Below are positions 54,833-64,000 of a DNA stretch of 64,000 nucleotides, in pieces (position 1 is the first letter of the stretch; each line of letters opens with the position of its first letter). Both the position numbers and the translations under genes were made by a program. The notes under the pieces were generated by a model. That model worked only from the letters and a program-made list of their open reading frames with translations. It did not search any database and was not told where the DNA came from. The stretch covers positions 1 through 64,000 of the forward strand of contig VYAQ01000044.1 of the NCBI GenBank assembly GCA_009844885.1, read 5' to 3'. Source of the DNA: Gemmatimonadota bacterium (GTDB lineage Bacteria; Gemmatimonadota; Gemmatimonadetes; Longimicrobiales; Gaopeijiaceae).

Positions 54833-55273
54833 CTACCTGGTGACGAACATCCTCCGGATCACCGGCTCGCGGCCGTTCACAACCATCTGGACAAAGTACA
54901 CGCCCGACGCGACCTGTCTGCCGGTTCGGTCGCGGCCGTCCCAGTGGGCTTCGTACTCTCCGGGGGATGTGTACTCGAGTTGAAGCATCGGCAGTCCCTC
55001 GCCGCCGGGGAACCCCAAGGCGACGGGCGCCGCAACGAATTGTTGCAGGATGTTGTAGATGCGGATCGACACCGTGGCCGAGCCCTCCTCCGTGAAGAGG
55101 GACTCGTACAGCTCAAACGGTATCCGCGTATCGGGATTGAAGGGGTTCGGGTAGTTCTGCTCCAGCGTGAACCCCGGGTCCTGTTCACCGAGGGGCGCAG
55201 GACGTTCCTGTCCCGCAGCGCGGCCCACTACACCGAAACAAAGAAACACCCCGACGCAAATGATGCGTCTCAA
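54833..55273 (-). CDS. Secreted protein with T9SS type A-like/FlgD-Ig sorting domain
   Basis: FTLEQNYPNPFNPDTRIPFEL...GVYFVQMVVNGREPVIRRMFVTR. Confidence 0.8.
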   Translation of the reverse strand: MRRIICVGVFLCFGVVGRAAGQERPAPLGEQDPGFTLEQNYPNPFNPDTRIPFELYESLFTEEGSATVSIRIYNILQQFVAAPVALGFPGGEGLPMLQLEYTSPGEYEAHWDGRDRTGRQVASGVYFVQMVVNGREPVIRRMFVTR

Positions 55274-55392
55274 AATCTGTCCTGCCTTCGTTCAGTAGCG
55301 TTCGTGCGATCGCCCCCCAAGGGCATGGGGCCCTTGCGGCCCCGTGGATTGGCAACTCGTGCGCCAATAGTACCCGGCCGGGCCACCCGAAG

Positions 55393-57348
55393 TCAAGCAG
55401 TTCCGCCGGGTGCCCTGCGCGAGACCCGTCTTCCGTCGTCCAGCCGCTGCGTGACGCCCCGGGCGTCCAGCCAGGCGAGGATTGGTATCAGGTGCTTGCG
55501 CGTCACCGGCAGCACTTCGCGGAAGTCGGCCGGCCCCAGTCCCTCGCGCCCCCCCAACTCCTCCAACACCCGGGTTGCCGCGCGGCCCAGGGCCACGGTG
55601 GTGACCCAGTAGAGGTCCCCCAGCATGCGCACACGGCCCTGCGTCGCCAGGTAGCGGAGCACCGCGCCGGTCCCGGGATCATCCACGGCCTCCTGAAGCT
55701 CGCTCGTGTCCGGGCCCTTGAGACCCGCATCGTGAAGGACCTCGAGAATGCGTTCGGCAAGCTGCTCCTCGGCGGGCGACAGCGTCGGCTCAAAGCCCGG
55801 CAGCCGCGCAATCTTCCGTTCGACGACCAGACGGCTTCGCGCGGCCAGGCGTGAAGCGAGGCCATCGGCCAGCCTCGGGTGCGCTCTCTCCGGCAGGGCC
55901 GTGCGGAGCGCACTCAGAGCAACCCCGGGCTCGAGCGGGTGCACCCGGTGATGCCGGCGGACGAGCCTCAGAAGCTTCTCCTCGCCGGCCGCGACAATGC
56001 CGCGGTCGAAAAGCACCCCGTCGAGACGCCAGACGACATCGGCCAGGTCATCGCTCGCGCCTCTGCGCCATCCGGCCACCACGCCGAGGGCGCCGACCTC
56101 CAGTCCCGCCCAGCCAGCCAGTCCGGCAGCGCCCAGCACCGCCTGGCGGCCACTCCTTGACAATGCCTCGAGCGCATCCCGGTCGGATGGGGCAAGGCGC
56201 TTGCGCTTCGGAGGCGCGGGCTCCAGAACGGTGCCCCCGGCGATGGTGGTGACGGGTGAATAGGAGCGCACGACCAACCGGTCGCCGCACCGCGCGACGA
56301 CCGGCGACTCGAGTCGCAACTGAGCGGGAACCGGTTCGCCGGGCACGGCCTCGTCGACGCCGAACAGGACCACCCTGCCCATCACTTCGACGGTGCCGAG
56401 GTGCACGCGCACCCGCTGCCCGGTCTCGATTCGCCAGCCACTGCCCGCCAGCGCGGTGAGCGACACGGTGAGCATGTGGGAGGGCGACCAGCTCCGGCTC
56501 GACACGATCACGTCGCCGCGCGCCACGTGCCCGCGCCGCACCACCGCTCCGGTCAAAGCCGCGGCCGTGCGCTGTCCGGCCACGGCTTCGTCGACCTGCA
56601 CGCCGTGCACCTGGAGCGCACGGATCCTCGCCTCGTCGCCCCGGGGCAGTATCCGCACCACGGATCCGCGCGACAGCCGTCCCGACCACAGCGTCCCGGT
56701 CACGACGGTGCCGGCACCCTCCATGGCGAAGACCCGGTCGACCGGAAGCCGCGCCAGGTCGTCGGTCGTCCTGGTCCGCGCCTGTTCGGCACAACGCGAG
56801 ATGGCCCGGGCCAGATCCGGCAGCCCAACCCCGGTCCGCACCGACGTGGGGACGATCTCGGCGGCCTCGTAGGGCGTCTCGGCGAGAAGCTCCCGCACCT
56901 CGTCGTCAACAAGTTCGAGCCACTCCTCGTCCACGAGGTCCGCCTTCGTAATCGCGACGACCATGCCCCCGACGCCGAGCATCCGTACGATGGCCAGGTG
57001 TTCGCGCGTCTGGGGCATCACTCCCTCGTCGGCCGCAACCACCATGAGGACGAGATCCATCCCCGATGCACCGGCAACCATCGTGCGGACGAACCCCTCG
57101 TGTCCGGGCACGTCCACGATACCGAAGCCGGGACCCTCCCCGGACGCGTAGCGCGCGAATCCCAGTTCGATGGTGATTCCGCGCCTCTTCTCCTCGGCCA
57201 GGCGATCCGTGTCGACGCCGGTCAGGGCCTGCACCAGCGCCGTCTTGCCGTGGTCGATGTGGCCCGCGGTGCCAAGGATCAGCCCCGCTTCGCCGGGCCG
57301 CTCATCGCGGTGGGCGCCGGGAATGTCACCATCCGCTGCCGGAGTCAT
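55393..57348 (-). CDS. selB: Selenocysteine-specific translation elongation factor
   Basis: [40 protein letters not shown]...[10 protein letters not shown]-terminal winged-helix region. Confidence 0.93.
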   Translation of the reverse strand: MTPAADGDIPGAHRDERPGEAGLILGTAGHIDHGKTALVQALTGVDTDRLAEEKRRGITIELGFARYASGEGPGFGIVDVPGHEGFVRTMVAGASGMDLVLMVVAADEGVMPQTREHLAIVRMLGVGGMVVAITKADLVDEEWLELVDDEVRELLAETPYEAAEIVPTSVRTGVGLPDLARAISRCAEQARTRTTDDLARLPVDRVFAMEGAGTVVTGTLWSGRLSRGSVVRILPRGDEARIRALQVHGVQVDEAVAGQRTAAALTGAVVRRGHVARGDVIVSSRSWSPSHMLTVSLTALAGSGWRIETGQRVRVHLGTVEVMGRVVLFGVDEAVPGEPVPAQLRLESPVVARCGDRLVVRSYSPVTTIAGGTVLEPAPPKRKRLAPSDRDALEALSRSGRQAVLGAAGLAGWAGLEVGALGVVAGWRRGASDDLADVVWRLDGVLFDRGIVAAGEEKLLRLVRRHHRVHPLEPGVALSALRTALPERAHPRLADGLASRLAARSRLVVERKIARLPGFEPTLSPAEEQLAERILEVLHDAGLKGPDTSELQEAVDDPGTGAVLRYLATQGRVRMLGDLYWVTTVALGRAATRVLEELGGREGLGPADFREVLPVTRKHLIPILAWLDARGVTQRLDDGRRVSRRAPGGTA

Positions 57349-58100
57349 CGATTTCGGTCGATTCGAGGGGTGTCGAGAAAGCCGAACGACCCGAGGCGGC
57401 GGCCGCCCAGCATGTGAAAGGTGACGAAGTCGTCGAGCAGCGTCAGGTGGGCTCCCTGTCCACGCAGTTCGTCGGGAACGTCCCCTTCGAGCAGAGTGAG
57501 CAACTGCACCCGGGCAACAGGGCCAATACGCCGCGATCCGTCCGCTGCGGTGCATTCCGGTCCCCGCACCCCACCGGCCGAGAGGTCGAAGCGCGCCATC
57601 TCATCCGGTTCGAGGAGTCGGCCGCACCCGGTGCACACGGTGAGTTCCGGGGCGAAGCCCAGGGAATGGATGATTCGCCAACCGAGCGCGAGTACCTCTC
57701 CGATGATATTCTCGGGCCCGGCGCTGCCGAGCCGGTCCAGGCCGGCGGAAAGCGCGCGGTAGAGTTCGGCATTGGGTTCCTCGGCCGCGTGCCGGAGTAC
57801 GATCTCGGCGGCGATCGAGGCCCCGGCAAGCCGCCGGAAATCCCCGGCGAGCGCCAAGCGCGTCCTGGCCAGGCTGAATTCACGCAACGATTGCAACTCC
57901 CGGCCGTCACGCATGAAAATCACCGCAGTTCCCTCGCCGAACGTGTCGACGCCGCCGTGGCCCCGTGACGCCCCCCGGCGGATACCGCGCGCCATTACCC
58001 CGACCAGTCCGAGATCGCGCGTGTAGAACCTGAGGACCCGGCTGCTTTCGGAGAACGGGTGGGCGCGCAGCAGGATCGCGTCGGTGGTTACGATGGCCAT
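57345..58100 (-). CDS. recO: DNA repair protein RecO
   Basis: [38 protein letters not shown]...CTGCGRLLE. Confidence 0.9.
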   Translation of the reverse strand: MAIVTTDAILLRAHPFSESSRVLRFYTRDLGLVGVMARGIRRGASRGHGGVDTFGEGTAVIFMRDGRELQSLREFSLARTRLALAGDFRRLAGASIAAEIVLRHAAEEPNAELYRALSAGLDRLGSAGPENIIGEVLALGWRIIHSLGFAPELTVCTGCGRLLEPDEMARFDLSAGGVRGPECTAADGSRRIGPVARVQLLTLLEGDVPDELRGQGAHLTLLDDFVTFHMLGGRRLGSFGFLDTPRIDRNR

Positions 58101-58149
58101 CCCGCAGCTCTTGTCGGCCGGGAGCGCCGGCACCCGATACGGGGGGCGC

Positions 58150-59442
58150 TCATTCTCCCAGCTCCCTGAGCAGCTCGCGGCGGCGGCGGTCGTACGCCTC
58201 CGCCTCGATGCCTCCGGCGTTCCACCGTTCATCGAGCCGGGCCACTTCGACGAGCGCACGTCGGCGATTCCCGGCGGTCGTGGCGGCAACCCGGGCACGG
58301 GAGCGGAATGCGAGAGCCGCGCCCACCAGCGCCAGGGCCAGGGTGAGCATCACGGCGACAAGAGGGAGCTGGCCCCCCGGCAGCATTCGCGTACCGGACC
58401 CGACGGTGACGACCGACGGTGCCACCTCCCGTCCCGCAAAGCGCCGGTAGGTCACGTCCTCCAGCGTGACGGGGTCGGTGGACATGAGGCCCGTGACCGA
58501 AAGGTCGCCCGCCGGCTCGCGAATCAGCAGTTCCATGGACTCCGTCACCCCCTGGAGCGGAATGGTGAATTCGTCGGTGGGGATCCTGTAGCGGACCAGA
58601 TAGACGCTCTCGCCAGGTGGAATCGGGGCCGAGGAGTGAAGTCGTCCACCGCTGAAGCTGGCCGCTCCGCGCGGAAGGTCGCTGTCCCCGACCTCGACGT
58701 CGAGCGCCCCTGGGGGCAGGGCGTACGACCAGGCGGCCCCTGCTTCGCTTGCGACCACCGTCGCCTGGAGGTCGTTGCGCAGCTCGAAGAGGTCGCTCAC
58801 GGACCATCCGGACCCGCCGCTTTCCCGTACGGCGAAGAAGTTGCGGACCCGGATCGGCAGCGACACGCCGGGTCCGGCCGGGACGGTCGGATGAGCCCGA
58901 ATGACATAGGGGCCGACAAGATCGTCCGCGGTGGTAACCGCACCCCCTACGTAGAGCACGTTCCGGTATCGCACCGACGCGAAGTAGACGTCGTCGGTTG
59001 CAGCGTCGGACAGGCCTGCGAGTGGCATTGTGAAGACACCCCCCCGCTCGACCCGCACGCTGTCCACGGCACCCGTGAACGTGGGCGAGACCCGGTGCAG
59101 CACGACGGTGCCCGTATCCGCCGGAACGTCTCCGACCAGCACCCGTCCCGTCAGCGTGACAGGATTCGGGGGCTCCTGCGCAGTCCACAGGGGTGGCGGC
59201 CCGGAAGCAGCGCACGGCAACGGTCCGGTGCACGACAGGTCAACCGCTGCCGCCGCGGGACCCGCCGCCCCGATGGCAAGCACCGCCAGGGCGCATCCCG
59301 TGAGGCCGAAGGATCCCGCCGAAAGCCTGCGTTGGGTCGGAGCCGGGTCCGTGAAGCGGCCGGAAATCAGTGGTCGAACCGTCCGAAATCTTCGGGGCGC
59401 AACCTGCGCAGGTGCTCCTCGAGGGCTTCGCCGCTCATGCAC
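58150..59442 (-). CDS. Hypothetical secreted/membrane-anchored protein
   Basis: Signal-like segment, Ig-like region PNPVTLTGRVLVGDVPADTGTVVLHRV, C-terminal TM; start uncertain. Confidence 0.5.
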   Translation of the reverse strand: MHERRSPRGAPAQVAPRRFRTVRPLISGRFTDPAPTQRRLSAGSFGLTGCALAVLAIGAAGPAAAAVDLSCTGPLPCAASGPPPLWTAQEPPNPVTLTGRVLVGDVPADTGTVVLHRVSPTFTGAVDSVRVERGGVFTMPLAGLSDAATDDVYFASVRYRNVLYVGGAVTTADDLVGPYVIRAHPTVPAGPGVSLPIRVRNFFAVRESGGSGWSVSDLFELRNDLQATVVASEAGAAWSYALPPGALDVEVGDSDLPRGAASFSGGRLHSSAPIPPGESVYLVRYRIPTDEFTIPLQGVTESMELLIREPAGDLSVTGLMSTDPVTLEDVTYRRFAGREVAPSVVTVGSGTRMLPGGQLPLVAVMLTLALALVGAALAFRSRARVAATTAGNRRRALVEVARLDERWNAGGIEAEAYDRRRRELLRELGE

Positions 59443-59879
59443 GATTCCCCGTCCTCCTCACCTTCATCGCCGTCCTCGGCGGGCATGGATTCGGACACGG
59501 CCGCAAGCAGCGCGTCGTCCGCGAATATGCGCGCCTCCGCGCGCAGGGCGATGGCGATCGAATCCGAGGGCCGCGCGTCCACGGATATCAGGTCTCCATC
59601 CCGGTCGATGATCAGTTCGGCGAAGTAGGTGCTGTCTTCGACCCGCGTGATCAGGACCCGCTGCAGCGTACCTCCGAGTCCCCCAAGAACCGAGACCAGA
59701 AGATCGTGGGTCAGGGGCCTCTGGAAGGACACGCCCCCCAGCTGCATGGCGATCGCACTCGCTTCCCCGGGCCCAATCCAGATCGGCAGCACGCGATCCG
59801 TCCCGACTTCCCGCAGGATGACCACCGGCGTATTCGAAGCACGATCGAACGCGAGGCTCTGCACATTGACCTCGATCAC
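59367..59879 (-). CDS. Bifunctional nuclease (BFN/DUF151) family protein
   Basis: GTG start; NTPVVILREVGTDRVLPIWIGPGEASAIAMQLGGV...RPSDSIAIALRAEARIFA. Confidence 0.92.
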   Translation of the reverse strand: MIEVNVQSLAFDRASNTPVVILREVGTDRVLPIWIGPGEASAIAMQLGGVSFQRPLTHDLLVSVLGGLGGTLQRVLITRVEDSTYFAELIIDRDGDLISVDARPSDSIAIALRAEARIFADDALLAAVSESMPAEDGDEGEEDGESCMSGEALEEHLRRLRPEDFGRFDH

Positions 59880-60023
59880 ATGACCTCCTCGCCTGACGGT
59901 TTTCCGGCAGCCGGGTACAACCGGGGGGGTAACAAGTTGTGTCCCGCGCCCTTCCCGCGCCACCCGTCGGGAAACGGCCCGCGTCCCGGGTGTCGGCCAC
60001 CCGCGCCGGACCGGGATACGAAA

Positions 60024-61211
60024 CTACAGTGCCAGCGCCGTCCGCAGCTCGCCGACCCGGTCAGTACGCTCCCAGGTGAACAGGTTCACCTCGCGTCGCC
60101 GCGCCTTTGCGACGGCTGGAGTGCGGCCGAAGTGCCCGTAAGCGGCGGTAGGACCAAAGACCGGTCCTCTCAGGCCGAGATCGTGGATGATCTGTCTGGG
60201 GCGGAAGTCGAATACGTCCTGAACGGCAGCCGACAGAACGCGATCCGGCACGCATCCGGTCCCGAACGATTCCACCCATACCTGCACCGGCTCCGGCTTG
60301 CCGATCGCGTAGGCCAGGCGCACCTCGCATCTCGAAGCGGCGGCGGCGGCAACCAGATTCTTGGCTGCCCACCTGGCGGCGTAGGCACCCGACCGGTCCA
60401 CCTTGGTCGCGTCCTTGCCGGAAAACGAGCCGCCGCCGTGCCGGCCCATGCCCCCGTAGGTATCGACGATGATCTTGCGGCCCGTGAGCCCCGCATCCGC
60501 TTCGGGTCCTCCCGAAACGAAGCTGCCGCTCGGATTGACGTGGATCTTCGCGCTCTCGACCGAGAAATGGCGCTCCGGAAGCACCGGCACGATGATCCTG
60601 CGAATGATCTCGGAGCGGATCTCCTCCTGGGACAGCGCCGCCCCACCGTGTTCGGCCGCGTGCTGCGTGCTGACGACGACGGTATCGATGCGGACGGGCT
60701 CGAACCCGTCATACTCGTAGGTAACCTGCGACTTGCCGTCGGGCCCCAGCCAGGGGATTTCCCCCGACTTGCGCGCCTGCGCCAGCCGCTTGACCAGGGC
60801 ATGCGCTGCCGCGATGGGCGCCGGCATCAGCTCCGGAGTGTCGGCGCATGCGAACCCGAACATCATGCCCTGGTCGCCTGCTCCGCCGAGGTCGACACCC
60901 GCCGCAATCTCGGCCGACTGCTTGGACAGGGCCAGGTCGCAACGCGTTCCGTCCAGACCGTACATGGGCCGGCTGTAGCCCGCGTCGCGCATTACACGCC
61001 GGACCAGGTTCGGGACATCGGGGCGTTCTCCGTCCAGCGCGATTTCTCCCGCCACCAGTACCCTGTCCGCCGCGACCAGGGTTTCGCATGCGACGCGGCC
61101 CCCCGGGTCCGTGGCCAGGATTGCGTCGACGACGGCGTCCGATACCTGGTCGGCGATCTTGTCGGGGTGTCCCTCCGTCACGGATTCGGATGTAAAAAGA
61201 CTCGGACTCAA
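60024..61211 (-). CDS. metK: S-adenosylmethionine synthetase
   Basis: TTG start; FTSESVTEGHPDKIADQVSDAVVDA...GAGDQGMMFGFA...GGMGRHGGGSFSGKDATKVDRSGAYAARW. Confidence 0.95.
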   Translation of the reverse strand: MSPSLFTSESVTEGHPDKIADQVSDAVVDAILATDPGGRVACETLVAADRVLVAGEIALDGERPDVPNLVRRVMRDAGYSRPMYGLDGTRCDLALSKQSAEIAAGVDLGGAGDQGMMFGFACADTPELMPAPIAAAHALVKRLAQARKSGEIPWLGPDGKSQVTYEYDGFEPVRIDTVVVSTQHAAEHGGAALSQEEIRSEIIRRIIVPVLPERHFSVESAKIHVNPSGSFVSGGPEADAGLTGRKIIVDTYGGMGRHGGGSFSGKDATKVDRSGAYAARWAAKNLVAAAAASRCEVRLAYAIGKPEPVQVWVESFGTGCVPDRVLSAAVQDVFDFRPRQIIHDLGLRGPVFGPTAAYGHFGRTPAVAKARRREVNLFTWERTDRVGELRTALAL

Positions 61212-61351
61212 GGTGTCGGCTTCTTCTGGCAGGAGGAGCGAGTGTCGGTCAGGGCCGTAGCAGCGGTGTCGCCAGCGCACACGACCATCGGAGGGGAGGT
61301 GCCGGTACAGCGCCGCCGGAACTGTGACGGAAGAAGATTATGGGGAACTCG

Positions 61352-63112
61352 TCAAGTCCCCGAGCGGATCAGCACCTCACCCAGCGCCTCGTTGAGCCGG
61401 CGCCTCACGTCGCAGCTCGCCGACGCTTTCAGCGCTGCCGAGGCCGCAGCGCGCACCGCGCTCATTCGGCATCGGCGGACCAGCCTCTTGATCTCGAGCA
61501 GCGAGGGCCACGCCACCGAAAGGACCTCGACACCCAGACCCAGCAGCAGCAGGGCGCCGAGTGGCCGGGCGGCCATCTCCCCGCAGGCGTTCACCTCCAC
61601 GCCAGCCTCTCGGCCGGCGTCCGCCACCATGGAGATCTGGCCCAACACCGCCGGATGCAGTTCGTCGAACAGATGCGCCAGGCGGGTACTGGTCCGGTCG
61701 ACCGCCAGAGTGTACTGGACCAGGTCGTTGGTGCCGATGGAAAGGAAGTCGACGTGCTCGGCCAGCTGTCGCGCCTGCAGGGCCGCCGCCGGCGTTTCGA
61801 TCATTGCGCCCAGCTTGACCTGTTCCGAGAACGCCACTCCCTCGCGGCTCAGCTGGTCGGCGGCCGTGTGAAGGAGGCCGCGCACGGACGTGATCTCTTC
61901 CGGCGTGTTCACGAGCGGCACCATGATTCGCACGTCCCCATGCGCCGTGGCCCGCAACATCGCCCGCAACTGGGTGAGAAAGAGCGTGGTCTCGTCCGGG
62001 AGGACGCGGACGCCCCGCCTCCCCAGGAGCGGGTTCTCCTCAGCCGGAGCACGCAGAAAGACCGGAAACTTGTCGCCGCCCAGATCAAAGGTGCGAATCA
62101 GCACCGGGCGGCCGGCGAATGTCTCCGCCACGTGACGATACGCGCGGTATTGCTCCTCCTCTCCCGGGGCCGTGTTGCGGCCGACGACGAGGAACTCGGT
62201 GCGGAACAGCCCGATCCCGTCCGCGCCGTGCTCGCGGGCCTGTCGCGCCTCGCCGGGCAGGTCGAGGTTCGCCCGGAGCACGACCCTGGTGCGGTCGAGC
62301 GTAACCGCGTCCTCCCGCGCAATCGCGGCAATCTCGCGCCGCCATCCCAGGATCGCCGAGCGCCGCGACTCGAAGCGCTCCGCTTCCCTTGCGTCGGGAT
62401 CGATCACGACCCTGCCGGACCGCCCATCCACGACCATCACCTGCCCGTCGCGCGCCTTCGAGGAAACCCGGTCCAAGCCCGCGACGGCCGGGATCTGCAG
62501 CGACCGGGCGAGAATCGCCCAGTGCGAGGTGCGCGTGCCCTCGTCGGTGGCCAGCGCCACCACCCGATCGGTATCGAGTGCAGCGACGAAGCTGGGAGTG
62601 AGGTCCCGGGCCACGACCACAACGCCGGTCGCGGGGCCCAGGTCCCACGGCTCGGGCAGCGCCAGCAGCCGGTTCAGGACCCGCAACTGGAGATCGGCAA
62701 GGTCGTTAAGCCTGTCCAGCACCATGGGGTGGTCGGTTTGCGACCAGCGCTCCTTGAGTTCCAGCATCCTCCAGTGGAACGCGCGTGCCGCCGCGAGCCG
62801 ATTCGCGCCGATGTAGCGCTCCGTTCCCCCGACTACGTCGGGATCGTCGAGCATCAGGATCTGGGGATCGAATATCCTCGCCTCGACGGGTCCGAGCCGA
62901 GCCTCGGTCTCGCTCTTGAGCACCTCCAGTTCACGGCGCGCATTGGTCAGAGCGGCGCGAAAGCGCCCGAGTTCGCGATCCACCGAGGCCGCCTGGACAA
63001 CGGTGTGGGCGACCTCCGGGATACTCCACTCGATCCGACGCACGGTCCCCCTGGCGATCCCCTCGGCGGCGGGGAAGCCCTCGAGGACGGTCGGGGGTGA
63101 AGCGTCACTCAT
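61352..63112 (-). CDS. ptsI: PTS phosphoenolpyruvate-protein phosphotransferase (EI)
   Basis: TDEGTRTSHWAILARSLQIPAV (active His), GIGLFRTEFLVVGR, SIGTNDLVQYTLAVDR. Confidence 0.95.
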   Translation of the reverse strand: MSDASPPTVLEGFPAAEGIARGTVRRIEWSIPEVAHTVVQAASVDRELGRFRAALTNARRELEVLKSETEARLGPVEARIFDPQILMLDDPDVVGGTERYIGANRLAAARAFHWRMLELKERWSQTDHPMVLDRLNDLADLQLRVLNRLLALPEPWDLGPATGVVVVARDLTPSFVAALDTDRVVALATDEGTRTSHWAILARSLQIPAVAGLDRVSSKARDGQVMVVDGRSGRVVIDPDAREAERFESRRSAILGWRREIAAIAREDAVTLDRTRVVLRANLDLPGEARQAREHGADGIGLFRTEFLVVGRNTAPGEEEQYRAYRHVAETFAGRPVLIRTFDLGGDKFPVFLRAPAEENPLLGRRGVRVLPDETTLFLTQLRAMLRATAHGDVRIMVPLVNTPEEITSVRGLLHTAADQLSREGVAFSEQVKLGAMIETPAAALQARQLAEHVDFLSIGTNDLVQYTLAVDRTSTRLAHLFDELHPAVLGQISMVADAGREAGVEVNACGEMAARPLGALLLLGLGVEVLSVAWPSLLEIKRLVRRCRMSAVRAAASAALKASASCDVRRRLNEALGEVLIRSGT

Positions 63113-63371
63113 CGAACCCGCCACGCACCAGATTCGCCAATGCCGCCACCGCCTCCTCGGCGTCGCGCCCGTCCGCCGTGATGGTCAGGGAACTGCCCTT
63201 CTCGGCGGCGAGCATCAGAACACCCATGATGCTCTTGCCATTGACGCGCATTTCGTTCCTGGCCACCAGAATCGACGACGAAAAGCCACCGGCGAGCTTC
63301 ACGAACTCGGCACACGGCCGCGCGTGCATGCCGAGCCGGTTCGGCACCTCGACCTCGACGGAGCAGGTCAC
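63105..63371 (-). CDS. ptsH: HPr phosphocarrier protein
   Basis: VPNRLGMHARPCAEFVKLAG...NGKSIMGVLMLAAEKGSSL. Confidence 0.93.
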   Translation of the reverse strand: MTCSVEVEVPNRLGMHARPCAEFVKLAGGFSSSILVARNEMRVNGKSIMGVLMLAAEKGSSLTITADGRDAEEAVAALANLVRGGFDE

Positions 63372-63374
63372 CGC

Positions 63375-63857
63375 TCAGCGCAGTTGCGGACGCGGACGGT
63401 TGCCCGCGATCGCGACCTGCCCCTTCACGGCGAGGCGCGGGACCAGCTCGTCGAACTCGAGCCTGCGATTGAACACGAAATCGAGGAGCATTGGAAGGTT
63501 GACCCCCGTGATGACGGGCACGTCCGGCCGCTGCCGGGTTACGATGAGTGCCGCCAGATGGCATCCGCCGCTCGGCAGATCGGTGAACAGAAGGCTGCGA
63601 GGACCCCTCAGTTCACTCATGGCGCGGGCACACAATTCCTCCCTGCCCTCCCCGTCATGCGACACCGCGACCAGCGCGTCGTGGGTGGCACCGGCAATCT
63701 GGCGCACCGCAGCGACGAGGGCTTCCGCGAGTCCTCCGTGGGCAAGCACCACGCCCCGGGCCGGTGCGGGCAGCTCCCGTCCCTGATCGGCGGCGTCAAC
63801 GGTCGACGCCACCCGGTCACCGGCCGTCGGGGGCGCAACCCCTCCACGGTCACTCAT
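63375..63857 (-). CDS. PTS EIIA, mannose family
   Basis: GVVLAHGGLAEALVAAVRQIAG...LLFTDLPSGGCHLAALI...VITGVNLPMLLDFVF. Confidence 0.88.
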   Translation of the reverse strand: MSDRGGVAPPTAGDRVASTVDAADQGRELPAPARGVVLAHGGLAEALVAAVRQIAGATHDALVAVSHDGEGREELCARAMSELRGPRSLLFTDLPSGGCHLAALIVTRQRPDVPVITGVNLPMLLDFVFNRRLEFDELVPRLAVKGQVAIAGNRPRPQLR

Positions 63858-64000
63858 AGTCTTCGATCAACGAGTCACGGCGGTTCAGAGCTCTGCGCAG
63901 TCCATCGTCGAACCGCGTCGGCACGTCGACGCCCGAGTACGCGAGAAGCTGGTTCATCGCGACCACCTCGCTGATGGCGGCCAGGTTCTTGCCCGGATTG
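63850..64000 (-). CDS. hprK: HPr kinase/phosphorylase, C-terminal fragment (runs off window)
   Basis: Reverse complement translates to NPGKNLAAISEVVAMNQLLAYSGVDVPTRFDDGLRRAL..., matching HprK C-terminus. Confidence 0.75.
   Translation of the reverse strand, partial: NPGKNLAAISEVVAMNQLLAYSGVDVPTRFDDGLRRALNRRDSLIEDYE

Noticed and set aside
61212-61351. SAM riboswitch upstream of metK
   Set aside because: The short metK-ptsI gap shows no recognisable SAM riboswitch core; metK uses a TTG start close to the upstream gene region
59370-61871. 833-aa plus-strand ORF
   Set aside because: Antisense to the bifunctional nuclease, metK and ptsI genes, which have strong family signatures

Overview
High-GC bacterial chromosome. 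Gene content (SusC/SusD pair, sortilin-like BNR proteins, T9SS-like sorting tail, fused double ALDH) suggests a Gemmatimonadota/FCB-like host; this is inferred from content only. The backbone is mostly housekeeping: an Mrp-type cation/H+ antiporter operon with three MrpD/NuoL-like subunits, LpxH, a diacylglycerol kinase, a PlsC-like acyltransferase, deoC plus a double ALDH, SusC/SusD, an MlaDFE-like ABC system, LspA, tmRNA, DusB, SelB, RecO, MetK, and a regulatory PTS operon (hprK-EIIA-HPr-EI). The main accessory feature is a 10.7-kb integrated element (14077..24751) bounded by a 17-bp direct repeat that is the 3' end of an intact tRNA-Sec (UCA) gene. It encodes a P4-type integrase, an AlpA regulator, a TOPRIM-fold protein, TerL, HNH, HK97-type capsid, prohead protease, head-tail connector and portal. 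No tail, lysis or recognisable replication genes are present. This matches a capsid-forming phage satellite (cf-PICI-like) and carries likely cargo: a trypsin-like protease plus a small partner, and a 2-TM protein. Several structured non-coding segments lie inside the element. Start codons were adjusted where homology or overlaps suggested it; no database searches were run.
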